Assembly: GCA_021811485.1 (NCBI GenBank)
Contig: JAJZOO010000002.1
Location: 1-55,273, forward strand
Reading direction: 5' to 3'
Origin: an archaeon
GTDB taxonomy: Archaea; Thermoproteota; Nitrososphaeria; Nitrososphaerales; Gagatemarchaeaceae
Length of the DNA stretch: 55,273 nt
Shown: piece by piece, positions 1 to 7,834 of the stretch
How the letters are laid out: every line of letters begins with the position of its first letter
How positions within the stretch are numbered: the stretch's first letter is position 1
The notes under the pieces: model-generated
The model's input: only the letters and a program-made list of their open reading frames with translations
What the model was told of the DNA's origin: nothing
The model's database searches: none
Program-made: the position numbers and the translations under genes

Positions 1-291
1 GAAGTGCTGGTTCGCGAAGGTCACCGTGAGTGTGCTCAGGTTGCCTATGCTGCTCAGCGGGATGCCGATCGCTGGGAGTAACAGGTCAGACACCAGGGCC
101 TGGACCAGGCCCCCCAGATAGACGCCTAGGATGAAGGCGACGGCGAGCCCGAGTACCTTGTAGTTGATGAGGAACGCCTTGAACTCCGCGGAGATGCCCT
201 TGGGAGGAGGCGGGGCGGGCGGGGCTGGCTTTGGTGTGAGGAGCTCTCTTATCTTCTGAAGCTCGGTGATGATCTCCTTGTCGGAGGACAT
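1..291 (-). CDS. mscL: MscL-like large-conductance mechanosensitive channel (partial)
   Basis: The gene runs off the left edge; 97 N-terminal codons are visible from the ATG at 291. A charged head of about 20 residues and a Pro/Ala-rich linker are followed by a segment reading FKAFLINYKVLGLAVAFILG and then a stretch ending LLLPAIGIPL. This matches the first transmembrane helix and following loop of MscL, a homopentameric membrane channel that opens under osmotic downshock. The proline-rich N-terminal extension is longer than in bacterial MscL. The call rests on helix 1 only, because the second helix lies outside the window. Confidence 0.6.
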   Translation of the reverse strand, partial: MSSDKEIITELQKIRELLTPKPAPPAPPPPKGISAEFKAFLINYKVLGLAVAFILGVYLGGLVQALVSDLLLPAIGIPLSSIGNLSTLTVTFANQHF

Positions 292-429
292 CGCAGGGCC
301 AGGGCTGCCCGCCGAACTTAAGTGTTGATTCCCTAAGCGTCCACGACCGAACTCCCGCCAAGGGCGGCCGCGGTCGGTGGCGCCCTCACGGTTAACTCCC
401 GAACATCCCTGCCCTGGTACCGAGAACGG

Positions 430-1362
430 TTGGAACGGAGCGGCAGGGATTCGGAGACCAGGCGGGGCTACCTCTACGCGATATTGGGGTCCATCTGCGC
501 CGGTTCGGTGTCGGCCCTGACAAAAATCTCGCTCGTGACGAACGGGCCCCTCGTGGTCACCGGCGTCACGTTCCTCCTTTCGGGGCTCATCCTGCTGCTG
601 TATCAGCCCAGGAGGAGGCCCGAGCCCGGGAGCTACCGGTACCTCGTGTTCTTCGGCCTCGTGGGCGCGGGCCTCGCTCCTCTGATGTACACCCTGGGAC
701 TCGACCAGACCACCGTCGTGAACGCCTCCCTCCTCGCCAACGGAGAGGTGCTGTTCACGACAGTGATCGCCTTCGCTGTATTCGGGGAGAGGCTCCGCCG
801 TGGACAGGCAGCCAGGGGGCTCTTCATCGTGGCTGGCCTGTTGGTAGTCTCCACCAACCTGGATCTCTCCCACATCGCGTTCTTCCAGGGGCTGACCGGG
901 AATCTTCTGATCCTCGGCTCCGTGGCTGGGTGGGCCGTAGAGAACAACATAATCGTCCTCGCCACGAAGAGGTTCGACACCACGCTCCTGAGCAAGTTCC
1001 GTAACCTCATCGGAGGCTGCGTCCTGACCGCCCTCTTCCTCGTCGGGCGGTTCCCCTTCGGATTCTCTGCATACTCTTCGGCCATCATGGTCCTCCTGGC
1101 GCTCGCTGTCTCGGGGGCGACGATTATGTTCATTGCCGCGGTCAAGCGGCTGGGAGCGATCAGGATGCTCCTCGTGTGGTCCACCTCCACTTTGTTCGGG
1201 GCGTTCTTCGGGCTCGCAGCCCTGGGGGAGCAGATTACCGTGGCTCAGGTCTTCGGCGGGGTGCTCATCTTGTTCGGGGTGTATCTGTTCAGTAGGGGGG
1301 ATAGGGCCCCAGAAGCCGAGCCATTCGTGGCGCCCGCGGGGGGGCCCGCGAAGCGTCCCTAG
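430..1362 (+). CDS. EamA/DMT-family transporter
   Basis: The 310-residue protein has about ten hydrophobic segments in two similar halves, the usual layout of EamA (drug/metabolite transporter) permeases. The first half contains a segment ending GEVLFTTVIAFAVFGERL, and the end of the second half repeats the pattern with GEQITVAQVFGGVLILFGVY. These are the paired signatures of the family. The start is a TTG; no ATG lies close by in frame. The substrate cannot be predicted. It stands alone, transcribed away from the partial mscL and convergent with the nuo operon. A short basic C-terminal tail follows the last helix. Confidence 0.85.
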   Translation: MERSGRDSETRRGYLYAILGSICAGSVSALTKISLVTNGPLVVTGVTFLLSGLILLLYQPRRRPEPGSYRYLVFFGLVGAGLAPLMYTLGLDQTTVVNASLLANGEVLFTTVIAFAVFGERLRRGQAARGLFIVAGLLVVSTNLDLSHIAFFQGLTGNLLILGSVAGWAVENNIIVLATKRFDTTLLSKFRNLIGGCVLTALFLVGRFPFGFSAYSSAIMVLLALAVSGATIMFIAAVKRLGAIRMLLVWSTSTLFGAFFGLAALGEQITVAQVFGGVLILFGVYLFSRGDRAPEAEPFVAPAGGPAKRP

Positions 1363-1467
1363 AGAGCCCCGGGCGGTTGACCCGGTTGTGGACGGTCAGG
1401 TTGGACGATGGGTGCCCTTGTAACACCCTGAACCTGTCTGCGTCTCAAAAGCAGAGCTCAGAGTGAG

Positions 1468-2586
1468 CTAGCGGTCTGCCTCTACGGGCCAATAGTTCAG
1501 GCCCCAGTATATCACCGGGATGTCTGCCACGTGGACCCCTTTCAGAAGGTGCGGCAAGACCCTGAGGTTCTTCGCAGAGGGCACCCCGATCTTCAGCCTG
1601 TAGGGGCGCGGCGAGCCGTCGCTGATTATGTGGTACGACATCTCTCCCCTGGCGGCCTCTGTTCGAGCGTACACTTCCCCCGCCGGGACCCTGGGCTGGG
1701 GTCCGAGCTTGAGACGCACCGGCCCCTGTGGGAGCCCCTTGAGCGCCTGCCTGATTATCTTGACCGACTCGCGCATGTCAAGCAGCGCGACGTAGGCACG
1801 GGCCCAGGAGTCCCCCTGGGTAAGCACCGGCGTCTTGAACTCGAAGTCGGAGTAGGAGCTGTAGGGCTCGTCCTTCCTCACGTCGAAAGTGAGGCCGGAG
1901 GCCCGAGCGACGGTCCCGGTGGCGCCGAAGGCGACGGCGTCGTCCCCGGTCAGGACACCCACGCGGTCTGACCTCTGGTGGACCATAGGGTTTTCGAAGA
2001 ATATTTTCTCGTACTCATCCATGCGTTTCTCGAACCAGTCGCAGGTGTTGAGCCCCTTCTCTATGGCGAACTCCGGGATATCGTTCCTCACCCCTCCTGG
2101 AATGATGTAGGCGAAGGTCACCCTCGCGCCTGCTATCCTTTCGGCGAGGTCGATCCAGAAGTCCCTGTCACCCATGCACCAGGTGATCATCGTGGTGTGG
2201 CCCAGGAAGAGCCCCTGGATGGCAACGAAGTACATGTGTGAGATGATGCGGTTGATCTCGGACATTATGACCCTGAGGTACTGGGCCCGAGGGGGGACCT
2301 TGCTGCTCATGAGCTCGTCGACCGCCAGCGAGTAGGCGAAGAGTATGTTCGAGCTGTCGAGTATCACCGGCCGCTCGAGGTGCGGGACGTTCTGGGTGTA
2401 GTTCCTGTACTCCGCCATCTTCTCCTCCCCCCGGTGAACGTACCCGGGGTCGGGCAAAGCCTTGACCACGTAGTCTCCATCCAGCCAGAGCCTGATGCGG
2501 AAATGACCGGCCCCAGGATGCTGCGGGCCGAGCGAAACGGCCATGATCCTGTCGGCGTCGGGCGAGTACTCCGCTTCGAGGGTCAT
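1468..2586 (-). CDS. nuoD: NADH-quinone oxidoreductase subunit D (49 kDa)
   Basis: The 372-residue protein is the 49-kDa subunit of complex I. Together with NuoB it forms the quinone-binding cavity in the peripheral arm. Diagnostic segments are LGPQHPGAGHFR near the N terminus, PGYVHRGEEKMAE, and the run around residues 120-180 ending in IPGGVRNDIP. The hydrogenase-type cysteines are absent, as expected for a Nuo/Fpo-type D subunit rather than an NiFe hydrogenase. It is the last gene of the nuoA-B-C-D operon, starting 4 nt after nuoC stops. The usual neighbours nuoH and nuoI do not follow it. The complex probably uses a ferredoxin-type or other donor, because no NuoEFG module is seen. Confidence 0.96.
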   Translation of the reverse strand: MTLEAEYSPDADRIMAVSLGPQHPGAGHFRIRLWLDGDYVVKALPDPGYVHRGEEKMAEYRNYTQNVPHLERPVILDSSNILFAYSLAVDELMSSKVPPRAQYLRVIMSEINRIISHMYFVAIQGLFLGHTTMITWCMGDRDFWIDLAERIAGARVTFAYIIPGGVRNDIPEFAIEKGLNTCDWFEKRMDEYEKIFFENPMVHQRSDRVGVLTGDDAVAFGATGTVARASGLTFDVRKDEPYSSYSDFEFKTPVLTQGDSWARAYVALLDMRESVKIIRQALKGLPQGPVRLKLGPQPRVPAGEVYARTEAARGEMSYHIISDGSPRPYRLKIGVPSAKNLRVLPHLLKGVHVADIPVIYWGLNYWPVEADR

Positions 2587-2590
2587 CGGC

Positions 2591-3187
2591 TCATCTCCCC
2601 GGCGATACGTAGTCCTTGCGGAGGGGAGGGAGGTCGTTCCAGTCTTCGGGGAGGAAGAGGTGGCTCTGGTCGGGGTGCCCCTGGAAGTTTATCCCGAACA
2701 TCTCGTGCGTCTCCCTCTCCTGGTACTCCGCGCCCTTCCATACCCCGATCAGGGTCGGGACTACGGGGTTGTCCCGGGGGATCCTCTCGGAAACGGCAAG
2801 GACGAAGTCCTCCTGACCGTGGGTCGTGGATCCCACGAAGTAGATCACTTCCAGCTCATTCTTCGCGATCCAGTCGACTCCGCTGACCGCGCTGATGTGA
2901 TTGAATCCGAGCGAGTCCCGGGCGAAGAGGGCCACGTCCTTGATCGTGTTCGGAGAGGCGGAGACCTTCAGGCGCCGTGGCTTCATCCACTCGACCTTCG
3001 CTGTGGGTTGACTCGACGTTATCCTTGTGGCGAGGGCCTTCGCCCTGTCCAGATCCGGACTCGGCGCGGGGGCGGAAGCCGCAGCGGGGGGAGACGGGGT
3101 CGCAGGCTTAGCCGGCTGCGTGGGGGCGGAGAGCGGAGGTGAAGCTGGCTTGGCAGGCTCGCTCTCTTTGCTCATTTTGTGCTTCAC
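2591..3187 (-). CDS. nuoC: NADH-quinone oxidoreductase subunit C (30 kDa)
   Basis: The 198-residue subunit supports the quinone module of complex I at the membrane interface. Its C-terminal third carries the family signature: [19 protein letters not shown], then LFLPEDW and PPLRKDY. The first about 50 residues are a low-complexity Pro/Ala/Ser segment (many PAKPA-like units) that bacterial NuoC lacks and that is probably disordered. The start ATG overlaps the nuoB stop as ATGA, so translation is likely coupled. The NuoC core is standard; only the N-terminal tail is unusual. Confidence 0.95.
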   Translation of the reverse strand: MKHKMSKESEPAKPASPPLSAPTQPAKPATPSPPAAASAPAPSPDLDRAKALATRITSSQPTAKVEWMKPRRLKVSASPNTIKDVALFARDSLGFNHISAVSGVDWIAKNELEVIYFVGSTTHGQEDFVLAVSERIPRDNPVVPTLIGVWKGAEYQERETHEMFGINFQGHPDQSHLFLPEDWNDLPPLRKDYVSPGR

Positions 3188-4938
3188 CGGCCGCCAAGGG
3201 TCGGCATCCGTCTGATCTTCTCTTGCAAAAGCACTATCCCCTGAATCAGTGCCTCGGCCCTCGGAGGGCAGCCTGGGACGTACACGTCTACCGGTATGAT
3301 GTCGTCGATGCCCCTGAGGACGTTGTAGGAGTCGAAGTAGAGTCCGCCGGTGATCGAGCAGTTGTGGACCAGCTCACCGTTGGCGAAGTAGTTGTGGTGG
3401 CCCTCCACCTCGATGTCGTAGACCTGCTCTCTTCCTCGGGGGATGATAGAGGTGACCCTCTGGAGGGCGATTCCTGGGTGATTGGTCTTGAGGAGAGATC
3501 TGCCGTCGAATGAACGGGAGCCACGCTTTGTCCGACTTTGGTAACCAGGTCTGTGCAGTGGGAGCTTCGCCACAGTTTCGGCGGGGAATGAAACTGCGTA
3601 TTCTTTCGCTTCGAGGTACCTTTCTTTCAGGATATCCCCTTTCTCCTTCTCGAAGACGCCGCCGACGCGTATGCCGCGGTAGTGGCAGAGTTCGACGACG
3701 TCACGCATCAGATCGTAGTTGTCTGAGCTTAGTTGGGCGGAACCCTGCTCCTCCACGCTGCCATCGGATTCAATCAGGCCGGCGAGGAAGCCGTAGACAG
3801 AAGTCGAGGGCAGGGGGTAGACCCAACCGGGGACGCGCTTGGAACGGACACCGCCGCGAGGGAGAAGCGACTGCTCGGACGCTCCAGAGGCCGCCTCGGG
3901 CTGAGTCTCGGCCTGGCGAGTCGCCCAGGCACCCACTGCAAACGACCCGTTCGCTCCCTGAGAGAGATGCCGCCTTGACAAGTCTTCCCCCGTTTGGGAG
4001 GAGGCTCCTCGTGGCCCCGCGCTCCAGCCGTCTCCAGGGTGGAGGCCCGCAAGCCACGCGAGATTATCGTCCGCGGACCGTGAGACTCTGACCTTGTTCC
4101 TCAGCCCTCCATCGTGTGAGCGATTGATATTGTAGGGCGTATCTATGACGGGCGCGGCGAATGTTCCCAGCAAATCGCCTTCCTTCACCTGATTGAAGCG
4201 CTTCCACACTATATCCAGCCCGAATTGGGCTGGGGGATGCCGTCTCCAATTGGAGAGAGTCTTGGCACTTTCTCCCACCAACGGAGCGATTTCTCGCAGT
4301 GTGAATCCCTCTTCGAGCAATCCGAGTACAGACTGGTAGGTGATCCACCTCCGCGAGAGCGTCCGCTCGTAAACCGCGAAGGGATGGTCCTCCGTGGCCA
4401 CCAACTCATAGGCACCTGCGCGGAGCCTCCACACGTCCTTACTCCCCTGGTCCTTGTTGGCCACCACCTGGCCGGTGATCACCCTCTTGCGTTGCTCGTC
4501 GTAGGTAAGAACGAGCTCCCCGGGACCCACGCCGTCGATTCGTTTGACGCCGTTGGGTGTGTAGACCAGCGAATCGCCCCGAAGACAAGCGCCCATGGCA
4601 ATGGTCCACTTCGGCTCCGCCATCTGGTCGTAGATGAGCTTCAGTCTCGGGGCCAGCTTCCTCGTCACGGTCCCCATGACTATGATGAGGTCGCAGGCGC
4701 GGAGCGAGCCGAACGCCTCCAGCGTGCCGAAGCGCTCTATGTCGAATCTCGAACCGGCGGCCGCCCCGACCTCGACTGAGCAGCAGGCCGTTTCGAGGTG
4801 CACGGGCCAGAGGGAATAGAGGCGTCCCCAGTTGGCAAGGTAGCGCAGCGGGTCTCCGATGGCGTACTGGAGTACGTCGTCTATCTTGCCTACGAGGACC
4901 TGGAAGCTCCCGGTCTTCTGTTGCTGCGCGGCTACCAA
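3184..4938 (-). CDS. nuoB: NADH-quinone oxidoreductase subunit B interrupted by an intein
   Basis: The reading frame is 584 residues long, but NuoB proteins are about 160-180. Residues 1-117 and 527-584 are the two exteins; joined they make a 175-residue NuoB that binds the [4Fe-4S] cluster N2 next to quinone. The ligands are the CC pair (52-53), the cysteine restored by splicing (527, in MGA-CSITGG) and the cysteine of VPGCPP (557). Residues 118-526 are the intein, inserted directly before the third ligand. Without splicing the subunit could not assemble cluster N2. The start overlaps the nuoA end by 7 nt and the stop overlaps the nuoC start. Extein sequence and codon use look like the rest of the operon. 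Confidence 0.95.
   Translation of the reverse strand: MVAAQQQKTGSFQVLVGKIDDVLQYAIGDPLRYLANWGRLYSLWPVHLETACCSVEVGAAAGSRFDIERFGTLEAFGSLRACDLIIVMGTVTRKLAPRLKLIYDQMAEPKWTIAMGACLRGDSLVYTPNGVKRIDGVGPGELVLTYDEQRKRVITGQVVANKDQGSKDVWRLRAGAYELVATEDHPFAVYERTLSRRWITYQSVLGLLEEGFTLREIAPLVGESAKTLSNWRRHPPAQFGLDIVWKRFNQVKEGDLLGTFAAPVIDTPYNINRSHDGGLRNKVRVSRSADDNLAWLAGLHPGDGWSAGPRGASSQTGEDLSRRHLSQGANGSFAVGAWATRQAETQPEAASGASEQSLLPRGGVRSKRVPGWVYPLPSTSVYGFLAGLIESDGSVEEQGSAQLSSDNYDLMRDVVELCHYRGIRVGGVFEKEKGDILKERYLEAKEYAVSFPAETVAKLPLHRPGYQSRTKRGSRSFDGRSLLKTNHPGIALQRVTSIIPRGREQVYDIEVEGHHNYFANGELVHNCSITGGLYFDSYNVLRGIDDIIPVDVYVPGCPPRAEALIQGIVLLQEKIRRMPTLGGR
3361..4587 (-). mobile_element. Intein with LAGLIDADG-type endonuclease region inside nuoB
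   Basis: This 409-residue Hint-type intein begins with Cys ([13 protein letters not shown], block A) and ends GELVHN before extein Cys+1, so the splice junctions are canonical. Block B is VATEDHPF, with the TxxH motif around intein residue 68. Block F is [17 protein letters not shown]. Two LAGLIDADG-like motifs remain: [10 protein letters not shown] (NuoB residues 296-305) and [12 protein letters not shown] (384-395), both with their acidic residue. An extra helix-turn-helix-like segment (about 203-232, [20 protein letters not shown]) sits between block B and the first motif. The part between the two endonuclease motifs (about 306-365) is low-complexity and looks degenerate. Splicing residues appear intact; endonuclease activity is uncertain. 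Confidence 0.93.
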
Positions 4939-5303
4939 AGCTCCCTCTTCCCCGCGAGTACGAGGGCGAAACCCATGGGGATGAAGAGCATACCCATGAA
5001 GAGCGTCACTGTCCAGTCGGACGTCAGTCCAAGGGCGAGCGGCTTGTAGGCCGACGCCCAGGCATAGAGGAACATCGAAAGGACGTCGAACACTATGAAC
5101 ATGAGTAAGTAGGCGTAGTACTGCATCATGAAGTGCATCTTCCCGGCGCCCTGGGGGACCTGACCAGCCTCAAAGGGGAGGCTCTTGATGGGGTTGGGCC
5201 GCCTAGGCGCGAAGAGGCGCGGGAGGATTATGACCATCCCCGTGAGCCCTACGGCGACGAGGGCCATGACGAAGATTGTCCCGATGTCCCCGAAGAGAGC
5301 CAT
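4932..5303 (-). CDS. nuoA: NADH-quinone oxidoreductase subunit A
   Basis: This small three-helix membrane subunit of complex I sits beside NuoH/J at the quinone channel. The family signature is the polar loop after helix 1 ([16 protein letters not shown]), followed by [24 protein letters not shown] place the start at the ATG at 5303 (123 residues) rather than the GTG at 5315, because a TATA box at 5328-5335 lies about 28 nt upstream, the spacing seen at other leaderless genes here. It is the first gene of nuoA-B-C-D and overlaps nuoB by 7 nt. Confidence 0.94.
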   Translation of the reverse strand: MALFGDIGTIFVMALVAVGLTGMVIILPRLFAPRRPNPIKSLPFEAGQVPQGAGKMHFMMQYYAYLLMFIVFDVLSMFLYAWASAYKPLALGLTSDWTVTLFMGMLFIPMGFALVLAGKRELW

Positions 5304-5327
5304 TTCAGGGTTCACGACCTCTTTACG

Positions 5328-5335
5328 TTATTTAA
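5328..5335 (-). promoter_or_regulatory. TATA box of the nuoABCD operon
   Basis: Reading the minus strand, CTTAAATAAC supplies a good archaeal TATA box (TTAAATAA) centred 28.5 nt before the ATG at 5303. This predicts a leaderless or nearly leaderless nuoA transcript. No Shine-Dalgarno sequence precedes the start. Confidence 0.6.
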
Positions 5336-5849
5336 GATTGGTGGGGTGGCGGAGACATCTCCGGGGCGCCCAATGGAAATGCATGCCCGAAGACGTCTCT
5401 CCTGGTTGCGCAAGCCATAGAGGCTCAGTCTCTTGCCAAGGCGTACGGGGGACGGAGGCGGTCAGCGACGGGTGTCTCATGGTCGAGAAGTGGGAGGTCT
5501 TCGGACCCCTCTCGCCGAACGGTGCGTGAAAGGCGACCTCTTCGGCATACCGACCACGGCGATCCAACCTACGCGTGGAGGGATCCGAGTGCTGGGATTC
5601 GACTCCCTCCATGTCTGGTGGAGGTCCCGGCTCTCGCGGTCGAGGCGGCTGTTGCCTTCGCCCTCGCCCTTACATCCATCAGGGGGGTCAGCCTCAGCGG
5701 CCCTGGGCGCGCTGAAGGTCTTCTCGCGGGCTCGGGCTCACCTGCCCTGGCTCCCCTGACGAAGGAACTGGACGCCGCAGGCTCCCTCGGCCTTCCGGGG
5801 AATCTCCCTTGGACTCCCTGCGGCGGAAGAACCATGCCCGCCCTGGGGC
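5336..5849. other. Gene-free stretch upstream of nuoA, possible gene remnant
   Basis: About 510 nt lie between the nuoA promoter and the end of the CBS-protein gene. No intact gene, tRNA, SRP RNA or RNase P RNA signature was recognised. On the plus strand three consecutive short frames look protein-like and have GC-rich third positions: one ends MVEKWEVFGPLSPNGA at 5529, the next gives KGDLFGIPTTAIQPTRGG (from about 5530), and the third gives VEVPALAVEAAVAFALALTS (from about 5620). They could be a frameshifted, decayed gene, but no family was recognised. Confidence 0.3.
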
Positions 5850-6275
5850 CTAGTCGACGCCGTGGACCTCTTCGTCTTCTTCCTTGAGAAACGCGTTGAT
5901 GAGCTTGTTTTCGCGGAAGAAGTCCTTGATGGACAGCACACCAAACAGGGTCCCATCGTCGTTCTCCACCACGAGATGCCTTATCCCGTTGTCCGTCATC
6001 AGTCTCACTGCGGTCGATGGCCTGTCCGAGCGTTTGACGCTGATTAGCTTCTTCGTCGACACGGCGTCCAGTCGCCCCGAGAGGGCGACCCCCTTGGCGA
6101 CCGCCCTGACCACGTCCCTTTCTGAGAGGACGGCCTGGGCTCGGACCGGGCTGACCGAAGACGCGACGACCAGCAGGCCGATCTTCTCCCTGGCGAACAC
6201 TTCTGCAGCCTGCTTTATGGTGGCGCCGGGGCTTATGGTCACCGGACTGCGCTTGACCAGGGCCTCGACCCTCAA
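5850..6275 (-). CDS. CBS-domain pair protein
   Basis: This protein of about 141 residues consists of two CBS domains: VKRSPVTISPGATIKQAAEVFA...SERDVVRAVAKG and VKRSDRPSTAVRLMTDNGIRHLVVE...GVLSIKDFFREN. Such pairs (Bateman modules) bind adenosine nucleotides and act as energy sensors. I choose the TTG at 6275, which overlaps the citrate synthase stop as TTGA, so the two genes are probably translationally coupled. Upstream in-frame sequence is only the shadow of citrate synthase. The pairing suggests that the CBS protein reports adenylate state to carbon metabolism, but this is inferred from position only. It ends with an acidic tail. Confidence 0.85.
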   Translation of the reverse strand: MRVEALVKRSPVTISPGATIKQAAEVFAREKIGLLVVASSVSPVRAQAVLSERDVVRAVAKGVALSGRLDAVSTKKLISVKRSDRPSTAVRLMTDNGIRHLVVENDDGTLFGVLSIKDFFRENKLINAFLKEEDEEVHGVD

Positions 6276-7513
6276 GTTCTCGACCTCTTGGGGCTTCGGG
6301 TCTCGATGGGGGCGTAGGCCGTGAGCTGCGGCCCGACGTAGTCCGAGATCGGCCTGATTATCCTGTTGTCGGCGTACTGCTCCAAGACGTGTGCGAGCCA
6401 ACCGGGGGCACGGCCCACGGCGAACACGGGGGTGAACAGATATGCGGGCACCCCTACATGGTTCAGCGCCAAGCCCGAGAAGAGGTCGACGTTGGGGTGG
6501 AGGTTCTTCTCCTTCAGAAGTATGGCCTCGGTCCCCTTGATAATCTCCAGCGACTCCTTCTCCTTCTGTGTCCTGACGAAGTGCGCCGCCATGTCGCTGA
6601 GTATCTTCGCCCTCGGGTCCATGGTCTTGTAGACCCTGTGGCCGAAGCCGTTGATCTTCACCTTGCTCGCAAGCTTTCCGCGGATGTACGCGTCTACGTT
6701 GGCCGGGGAGCCGATCTCGGCGGTCATCTCGACCACCTTCTCATTGGCGCCCCCGTGGAGCGGGCCCTTGAGCGCCCCCACCGCGCCGGTGACGGCAGAG
6801 TAGATGTCTGAAAGAGTCGAAGCGATTATCCTTGCGGTGAAGGTCGACGCGTTGAACTCGTGGTCGGCGTGGAGTATCAAGAGTACGTCCATCAGCCTCG
6901 CATCCTCCTCAGACGGGACCTTGCCCGACACCATGTAGAGGAAATTGGTCGCGAAGGAGAGGTCTTCGCGGGGCGCGACCACCGCCTGCCCGTGCTTATG
7001 CCTGTGGATCGCCGCCACTATGGTCCCCATCTTGGCCGCTATCGACATAGCCCTCTCCTGCTGCGAGTACATCGGGTCGTCGAAGACTCCCAGGGCGGCT
7101 ACCCCGACCCTCAGCGCGTCCATCGTGTCGCAGTTCTGCGGTAGGGTGGTGAGGATCGAGACCAGCTCGCGCGGTATCTCGCGCTTCGCGCCGAGCTCCT
7201 CGCTGAACGACTTCAGGTCGTTCACGGTCGGGAGGTGGCCGTTCCAGAGCAGGTACGTCGTCTCCTCGTAGTTGGAGTGGGCCGTGAGGTCCGCGATGTC
7301 ATAGCCGCGGTAGAGCAGTCGCCCTTCGTGGCCGTCGATGAAGGTGATCGAGCTCTTCCCGGCGACGACGTCTTCAAGCCCCTTCGCCTGAGTCGCCAGC
7401 CGGGCTATGACGTTATCCATGGTCTCCTGGTACTTCGCCATTGCCTTCAGCTTCCCGTGTGTTTCTTCAGAGACCTTTACCATCTTAGTTTCCTTGGGGT
7501 TTGCCTGTGACAT
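6272..7513 (-). CDS. gltA: Citrate synthase with N-terminal ribbon-helix-helix extension
   Basis: The protein has 413 residues. From about residue 45 it is a citrate synthase (acetyl-CoA + oxaloacetate to citrate): GLEDVVAGKSSITFIDG, LLYRGYDI, the histidine segments ILHADHEFNAST and KGPLHGGAN, and GFGHRVYKTMDPRA, which supply the catalytic His/His and substrate arginines. Residues 10-42 are an extra segment, VKVSEETHGKLKAMAKY then ETMDNVIARL, that reads as a strand, helix, turn, helix of the ribbon-helix-helix (CopG/VapB-like) fold. A perfect palindrome lies just before the start codon. The ATG is about 28 nt from a TATA box, so the mRNA is probably leaderless. The C-terminal tail is basic and overlaps the CBS gene. 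The enzyme call is firm; the DNA-binding role is inferred. Confidence 0.95.
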   Translation of the reverse strand: MSQANPKETKMVKVSEETHGKLKAMAKYQETMDNVIARLATQAKGLEDVVAGKSSITFIDGHEGRLLYRGYDIADLTAHSNYEETTYLLWNGHLPTVNDLKSFSEELGAKREIPRELVSILTTLPQNCDTMDALRVGVAALGVFDDPMYSQQERAMSIAAKMGTIVAAIHRHKHGQAVVAPREDLSFATNFLYMVSGKVPSEEDARLMDVLLILHADHEFNASTFTARIIASTLSDIYSAVTGAVGALKGPLHGGANEKVVEMTAEIGSPANVDAYIRGKLASKVKINGFGHRVYKTMDPRAKILSDMAAHFVRTQKEKESLEIIKGTEAILLKEKNLHPNVDLFSGLALNHVGVPAYLFTPVFAVGRAPGWLAHVLEQYADNRIIRPISDYVGPQLTAYAPIETRSPKRSRT

Positions 7514-7515
7514 TC

Positions 7516-7532
7516 GGTAAACCTGGTTTACC
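7516..7532. promoter_or_regulatory. Perfect palindrome at the citrate synthase promoter (candidate operator)
   Basis: GGTAAACC-T-GGTTTACC is an inverted repeat with two 8-bp arms and a 1-nt centre. It lies between the TATA box (7537-7544) and the citrate synthase ATG (7513), where a bound protein would block transcription initiation. No second copy was noticed in the window. The RHH-like N terminus of citrate synthase makes that enzyme itself a candidate binder. Confidence 0.75.
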
Positions 7533-7536
7533 AGGC

Positions 7537-7544
7537 ATATTTAG
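7537..7544 (-). promoter_or_regulatory. TATA box of citrate synthase
   Basis: On the minus strand CTAAATAT is centred 27.5 nt before the ATG at 7513, indicating a leaderless transcript. The palindrome 7516-7532 fills the gap between this box and the start. The rest of the interval 7545-7834, up to the reductase gene, shows no further gene; a weak AT-rich stretch near 7790-7800 may be the promoter of the plus-strand gene. Confidence 0.65.
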
Positions 7545-7834
7545 TATTTACCATGACGTGTAGCTTCTGCGGCTGACGGACCAAGCACGGCCCAGGCGCT
7601 GGCGGTTGAACCGCTTTGTTCACGAATTAATCGCCCTGCCATCCCTCCATCCATCCCCCGGTTCGCCTATGAGTGGTCAAATGGGCCCCATGACTTTCGC
7701 CGACGAGCAAACAGCGTCCTATTTCGGGAGCGGACGGACTTTGGCCAATTCATGGGAGAGAAGAAGGCTGCCACACCCCGCCTGGGCGATAGGTAGAAAA
7801 GCGCCGAACTTGTCGGTGAGGTCAAGGGTCAGAA

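Noticed and set aside
3770-4057. Separate minus-strand genes inside nuoB
   Set aside because: They lie inside the intein endonuclease region in other frames; at most they reflect old frameshifts, not independent genes.
5570-5605. T-arm-like string near 5595 (GGATTCGACTCC on the plus strand)
   Set aside because: The loop lacks TTC, and no acceptor, D or anticodon arm can be drawn around it.
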